This document shows positions 62,201 through 64,000 of a DNA stretch of 64,000 nt, piece after piece; position 1 is the stretch's first letter; each line of letters opens with the position of its first letter. The position numbers and the translations under genes were made by a program. Under the pieces are notes generated by a model, which searched no databases, had not been told where the DNA came from, and worked only from the letters and a program-made list of their open reading frames with translations. The stretch covers positions 1 through 64,000 of the forward strand of contig NW_025946735.1 in the NCBI RefSeq assembly GCF_000764305.2, written 5' to 3'. The DNA comes from Hyalella azteca. Taxonomy: Eukaryota; Arthropoda; Malacostraca; Amphipoda; Hyalellidae.

Positions 62201-63850
62201 TTTGACAAGAAAAAAATTTGCCGATTTTAGATTGCAGTGCTAAATTTACCTTGAGTAAACCCCAAGGGAAATTTACTAATTTCTAAAATATAAATTAAAT
62301 TTTTTTTTTAATTTTTTAAATTAAGAAGTGAGTTACTATTATTAGCAGTGTTATGTAATTTCGTCCAACATTAAAAAATGTTTTTTTTTGTTAGATGTCA
62401 GCTTGTTTCCATGGACAATTTTTATTTCGCGTCAGCAAACTCTTATTGATTTCATTGATATTGAGATTTGTATCAAGAAATTTTGCTTTTAATGATGACG
62501 TATCTGTGCACTTTTCTCCATCGCTCACTTTTATTTATGAAGTAAATAGATAAATATAAACAAAATTGAACTTTTTCATCACTGAATTTCTATTATTTTG
62601 AAGTTCCGCTTAATATTTAAAAATTTACGGAAAGCGTTATATCAACTGAACAAATTTTTAATTGATATTCCATGCGAGTATTGTTTGTTAGTACCAACGT
62701 TTATCAGGAAGCAAGGCTACGCGTCATGGCCTAGGGCGCTAGTTTCCCAAATCGTAAACCAGAAAGTAATCATGAAAAGTTCATTCACCCTTTTATGATG
62801 TCGGCAATTTGTGCTGACAATTTGATCTTGTCAAAGGGGATTTTCATCCTGGATTAACTTTGTTGCAAATTGTAACATCGGAGCGCGAATATTGTGATAT
62901 TCGGAGCTTGGATATTGGTAATCTTCAGATTGGAATAGTTCCAAATTTGTATAGTTTTTCATTTAATTTAAGTAAAATATATATGCATTTATTATATATT
63001 ATTAGTTTTCTCATATATATCATAATATATATTAATTTTTGTTTTAATAATTATTAATGAAAATGTATACTGTAGGATTCTCCTGAATAATGAATCAAAT
63101 ACTGATTGAATGCATTCAGACAACTCATATGAAAGATTTTAGATACTACTTTGGATTTAATTAATCGAATATAGCTTTTTAAAAGTAATTGAAAATAAAT
63201 TTGACTCTGAGAATGATTTTTTGCGTCCTGATCAAATGTTAATATTTTCTGTTCAGTTTTTAGTTGAATTTAGTCAGATTTGCATTAATCACTAAACTGG
63301 ATGCACGGCACAACGTATCTTATGCTCGTTAGCGGCAACGTTATGATTTTGCAATTTTAGACCACTTTTTTCCCAATTAAATGCAATGAGATGAATTTGA
63401 AAAAAGGCAAGGTTTACATCACGGTCTAAGATTTGTTTCAATTAATTCAGAAACTTCAAGGTTTTCATCCAAGAATATTTGCATGTATCTTCTTTTACTC
63501 GACAGATGCGTTAATAAGTGTTTCAACAGAATTCATTTGGTTCACCTGGTCATGCTCCCAACTGAAACCTGAACATTAATTGTGTTTATCACAGCACTTC
63601 TTTCAACGTTCTAAAACAATATTCTTCTGTAGATAGAAATTTGAAGCAATACTGCTGACTGACATGCTTTGATAAAACTTTTTGGCCGCTTAATATGATG
63701 CGATCGGGAACTTATGTCAACATACATTGAAATGGTTTCAAATCGACGAAATCCACCAAGAAAATAACAGATGACAGCAATGTTGCCAGTGATGCCCAGT
63801 AGCAACGTCGCCACATACGTCAGGATGTTGGGGTAGAAGTGAGGGTTGGA
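37814..63850 (-). CDS. Class A (rhodopsin-family) GPCR, peptide-receptor-like, 7 exons, 5' partial
   Basis: Plasma-membrane seven-helix receptor that would couple an extracellular ligand, probably a neuropeptide, to G proteins. Joined exons, in transcript order: 63850-63757, 58639-58429, 57135-57012, 43552-43338, 41055-40185, 39483-39176, 38237-37814. Their phases agree at all six junctions and give 748 residues to a TAA stop. Visible marks in the fragment: GN at 22-23 (TM1), LSVAD at 46-50 (TM2), C77 at the top of TM3, ERF at 101-103, W129 (TM4), ECL2 cysteines 155 and 164, P184 and Y192 (TM5), CWGP at 520-523 (TM6), NPIIY at 560-564 (TM7). ICL3 is about 300 residues, far longer than usual. 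ECL1 lacks the common W-x-F-G motif. The TM3/ICL2 and TM6 text recalls TRH, ghrelin and CCK-type receptors, and CWGP also occurs in kisspeptin receptors, so the subfamily is open. The N-terminus and promoter lie beyond the window. Confidence 0.93.
38251..38517. repeat. Intronic tandem duplication (123 + 144 bp)
   Basis: Two adjacent units start AGATGGAGCAACAT and share ACGTGCGCACCAATAT, ATCGATTCCGCAAA and AACGATATAAAATTAATTCG. They lie just upstream (in transcript sense) of the last GPCR exon. Confidence 0.9.
39176..39483 (-). CDS. GPCR exon 6 of the window (TM6-TM7-helix 8)
   Basis: Covers residues 506-608: TM6 with the toggle-switch motif CWGP (usually CWxP), TM7 with D550 and NPIIY, then helix 8 (FRKSM) and a cysteine cluster suited to palmitoylation (SCCSE, GCCKC). 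The acceptor is TTTTTCTTTGCAG ending at 39484. The donor is GTGAG|GTAAGT, a perfect consensus, phase 2. Confidence 0.95.
40185..41055 (-). CDS. GPCR exon 5 of the window (long third intracellular loop)
   Basis: A single 871-nt exon encoding residues 216-505, almost all of ICL3. The loop is rich in S, R, N and G with many S/T sites near basic residues (for example RRGKSMSG and HRKSKSSS), so phosphorylation and arrestin control are plausible. It has no predicted globular domain that I recognise. The acceptor is TTATGTTGCAG ending at 41056. The donor is AAGCAG|GTTGGT, a weak match but in phase, and it joins KKTRKQ directly to VIKML of TM6. Several ORFs on the other strand here are shadows. Confidence 0.92.
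42376..42981 (+). CDS. Long unrecognised ORF antisense within a GPCR intron
   Basis: An open frame of about 200 codons between stops at 42,373 and 42,979. The first ATG is at 42,469 (170 residues). A second ATG at 42,595 has a favourable context (AAGATGG) and gives 128 residues starting MASSPTNAPRPRSC. The product is basic (many K and R), with no signal peptide or membrane span and no motif I recognise. At this AT content a frame this long is improbable by chance, but no promoter, intron or homologue supports it. It could be a decayed retrocopy or a nested gene. It lies on the strand opposite the receptor, in the intron between exons 4 and 5. Confidence 0.3.
   Translation: MFIVSNSLKFILNLQGKIPEKENLNKRNNLLMQKLKFLHYLEAPVLYRAVTRNLGTSCLDCHVTNLRPKKLSKMASSPTNAPRPRSCEQATINRNIEKYTRLLSKYSWKNVYLEGFQVARNEYLFKCFNTLKVGFPMRVRNLLPNHNMCLGRLSGKKILFSSNFELSRKNYVELIIRLRIPTKGIIREQMMPPRTASPLPF
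43212..43322. repeat. AAT/ATT microsatellite next to a GPCR splice donor
   Basis: About 110 bp of interrupted (AAT)n (with GAT, CAA and GTA variants) ending about 15 nt from the exon-4 donor. Confidence 0.97.
43338..43552 (-). CDS. GPCR exon 4 of the window (ECL2-TM5)
   Basis: Covers residues 144-215: an acidic start (EEE), ECL2 with C155 and C164, TM5 with P184 and Y192, and the start of ICL3 (RELWKSTKT). The acceptor is ATCTCCAG ending at 43553, phase 0. The donor is CGATG|GTGGGT, phase 2. The intron that follows begins almost immediately with an AAT/ATT microsatellite, so this donor sits about 15 nt from an unstable repeat. Confidence 0.92.
44025..44045. repeat. Perfect inverted repeat, 9-bp arms
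   Basis: ATGTGTTAT, 3-nt loop, ATAACACAT. Confidence 0.85.
44671..44836 (-). mobile_element. GTCY-microsatellite element, copy 3
   Basis: Minus-orientation member: AGCGCATTTTCTC arm at the right, GACN array in the middle, and the arm AGCGCATTTTCTCGTCGACG read on plus at the left with the palindromic tail. Confidence 0.93.
45181..45296 (+). mobile_element. GTCY-microsatellite element, copy 4 (right half missing)
   Basis: Has the left arm, the GGCGCTATTGTGCTCG block and the GTCY array, then stops where copy 5 begins. The right arm and palindromic tail are absent. Confidence 0.9.
45297..45576 (+). mobile_element. GTCY-microsatellite element, copy 5 (extended left flank)
   Basis: The 115-bp left flank (starting AAACATGCAAACATTATTAA) plus the full element from AGCGCATTTTCTC (45,412) to the tail matches 53,024-53,300. 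The two therefore form a longer subfamily of about 275 bp. Confidence 0.92.
46900..47765 (+). other. GC-richer island with exon-like open frames
   Basis: Stands out from the AT-rich intron and contains several CG dinucleotides. On plus, an acceptor-like TTTTCTTTACAG ends at 46,958, followed by an open frame LTGPKKYHKTFAEEYF... that reaches a donor-like CAAG|GTATGC near 47,101. A second frame runs from 47,388. Neither is recognised. It could be a nested exon, a decayed gene or an enhancer. Confidence 0.3.
47580..47645. repeat. AAT microsatellite
   Basis: Interrupted (AAT)n run. Confidence 0.95.
49261..49409 (-). mobile_element. MITE, copy 2 (149 bp)
   Basis: Inverse copy of 35,946-36,093 with better preserved ends: CAGGGCCCATACTTTCAAAA and TTTTTGAAAGTATAGGCCCT. 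It lies in the 13.5-kb GPCR intron. Confidence 0.9.
51381..51406. repeat. Perfect inverted repeat, 12-bp arms
   Basis: TTATAATTATGA, 2-nt loop, TCATAATTATAA. Confidence 0.88.
53024..53300 (+). mobile_element. GTCY-microsatellite element, copy 6 (extended left flank)
   Basis: Near-identical to copy 5, including the left flank. The tail is mutated (CAATGCAGTGGGTACCAAG) and runs into a (TA)n stretch at 53,294-53,320. Confidence 0.92.
55198..55258. repeat. 27-bp tandem duplication
   Basis: GAGCCAACAAAAAAA followed by TCTGAAATG, twice in succession. Confidence 0.85.
57012..57135 (-). CDS. GPCR exon 3 of the window (ICL2-TM4)
   Basis: Covers residues 103-143: IVIVFP, a basic ICL2 with a CT motif as in TRH-receptor-like proteins, and TM4 with the conserved W129 and P138. 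The acceptor is a pyrimidine-rich TTTTCCAG ending at 57136. The donor is GTC|GTGAGT, a perfect consensus, in phase 0. The splice supplies the G that completes the arginine codon of the ER motif. Confidence 0.92.
57425..57605 (+). repeat. tRNA-derived SINE-like element
   Basis: A-box-like GTGGCGTATTGG at about 57,431, with a B-box-like CTTCGATCGAACAC about 40 bp later, followed by GC-richer text (CATCGACGGTG, CCCCGCCGCTG) typical of SINE bodies. It is in the GPCR intron, just outside exon 3. The cloverleaf is too degenerate for a functional tRNA. Confidence 0.4.
58420..58428 (-). promoter_or_regulatory. Tandem alternative splice-donor segment (9 nt) at the ER[F/Y] motif
   Basis: The nine bases between the two donors (GTACAG at 58428 and GTAAGT at 58419) are included or skipped without changing frame. 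Inclusion changes the TM3/ICL2 junction from E-R-F-I-V to E-R-Y-S-L-F-I-V. Confidence 0.6.
58429..58639 (-). CDS. GPCR exon 2 of the window (TM2-TM3)
   Basis: Covers residues 32-102: ICL1 (QKTRTNTN), TM2 with LSVAD and the sodium-site aspartate D50, ECL1, C77 for the disulphide with ECL2, and TM3 up to the E-R of the DRY-equivalent motif. The acceptor is TTTGCAG ending at 58640. Two in-frame donors are possible. GAAAG|GTACAG ends the exon at 58429 and gives ERF-IVIV-FP, which matches normal family spacing. TTT|GTAAGT ends it at 58420 and inserts Y-S-L after E-R. The second is the better consensus donor. I report the first because it gives the conserved protein length. Confidence 0.9.
58658..58826. 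repeat. Intronic minisatellite, about 33-36 bp unit
   Basis: Four to five units of AATAAAATGACTGAAGGAAG + ACTC text immediately upstream (in transcript sense) of GPCR exon 2, broken by the N at 58,822. Confidence 0.9.
58822..58822. other. Single-N join at the edge of a minisatellite
   Basis: The N lies at the end of a roughly 33-bp tandem array upstream of GPCR exon 2, so the array length is probably collapsed. Confidence 0.75.
60334..60374. repeat. Perfect hairpin, 14-bp arms
   Basis: ATTCTTGCTTGGAC, 13-nt loop, GTCCAAGCAAGAAT. The arms are not simple AT sequence, so chance is less likely than for the other palindromes. Confidence 0.9.
61916..62101 (+). mobile_element. GTCY-microsatellite element, copy 7
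   Basis: AGCGCATTTTCTC left arm, long GTCY array, GACTTCACGTTTTCGTCGAC, arm GAGAAAATGTGCT and tail CACTGCAGTGGGTACTGAG. Confidence 0.93.
62714..62800 (+). repeat. tRNA-like fragment (possible SINE head)
   Basis: A-box-like ATGGCCTAGGGCGCTAG followed by a weak B-box-like AGTTCATTCACCC. Degenerate. Confidence 0.28.
63757..63850 (-). CDS. GPCR exon 1 of the window (TM1)
   Basis: Encodes residues 1-31 of the fragment, ending in TM1 with the GITGN motif that carries the conserved N1.50. The acceptor is a CAG at 63853-63851 behind a T-rich tract, and it is in phase 0. The donor I chose is CTTG|GTGGAT, with the exon ending at 63757 in phase 1. It joins to the next exon as D-QKTRTNTN and gives near-normal spacing from TM1 to TM2. 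A stronger-looking donor (GTATGT at about 63733) lies downstream but gives the wrong phase. An upstream exon with the N-terminus must exist outside the window, because this one opens with an acceptor and has no convincing start codon. Confidence 0.85.
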
Positions 63851-64000
63851 CTGCCGAGCAAAACAACGACAATCAAAAAAATGATTTTGAAAATAATCAT
63901 CATATAAGGTAAAATGCCAAATGTGTAAATATAATTGAAAATGAAACACCGGAGTGTTGTGACAAATTCTATTTCAGATAAATCAGATATCTAATTCAGA

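Larger units (their letters stand above)
58640..63756 (-). other. GPCR intron of 5.1 kb
   Basis: Holds the minisatellite, one GTCY element, a long hairpin and a tRNA-like fragment. Other ORFs (for example 59,114-59,410 minus and 60,019-60,213 plus) are unsupported. Confidence 0.8.

Noticed and set aside
63700..63757. GTATGT donor just after exon 1 (window numbering)
   Set aside because: It is a better consensus than the chosen donor, but its phase does not fit the next exon and it would lengthen ICL1 beyond the family norm.

Overview
This is eukaryotic, AT-rich, gene-poor nuclear DNA from an animal, most likely an arthropod. The only firm gene is split into small exons by introns of 0.7-13.5 kb with GT/AG junctions, and repeats fill much of the rest. 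A crustacean such as an amphipod would fit the large introns and the dispersed GTCY-microsatellite elements, but the sequence does not prove it. There are no bacterial-type operons, rRNA genes or CRISPR arrays.

The minus strand from about 63,850 down to 37,814 carries a rhodopsin-family (class A) G-protein-coupled receptor. I assembled seven coding exons whose reading phases agree at every junction. They give a 748-residue product with all seven membrane segments, a roughly 300-residue third intracellular loop and a cysteine-rich C-terminal tail. The exon(s) for the N-terminus lie beyond the right edge. The sequence looks like a peptide receptor, but I cannot name the ligand. Two tandem splice donors 9 nt apart fall exactly on the DRY-equivalent motif and would give two receptor forms.

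The introns hold the best example of a small element family: GTCY arrays between 13-bp inverted repeats, followed by a conserved palindromic tail. There are seven copies in the whole window. The introns also hold a MITE copy, tRNA-like (SINE) heads, minisatellites, a GC-richer island near 47 kb and an unusually long antisense ORF of 198 codons at 42.4-43.0 kb.

The left 37 kb is intergenic or downstream sequence. It contains a 603-bp repeat present twice, a 2.6-3.9 kb duplicated unit (24.9-27.6 and 29.8-33.7 kb), many tandem arrays and a few weak exon or small-secreted-protein candidates (10.06-10.33, 29.48 and 31.9-32.1 kb).

The assembly has visible faults. A Nextera mate-pair junction adapter at 3,918-3,955 is followed by a 37-bp copy of positions 75-111 and then an N. 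That is the exact signature of a circularised 3.84-kb fragment. Two other single-N joins (25,629 and 58,822) sit in repeats and probably hide missing sequence.
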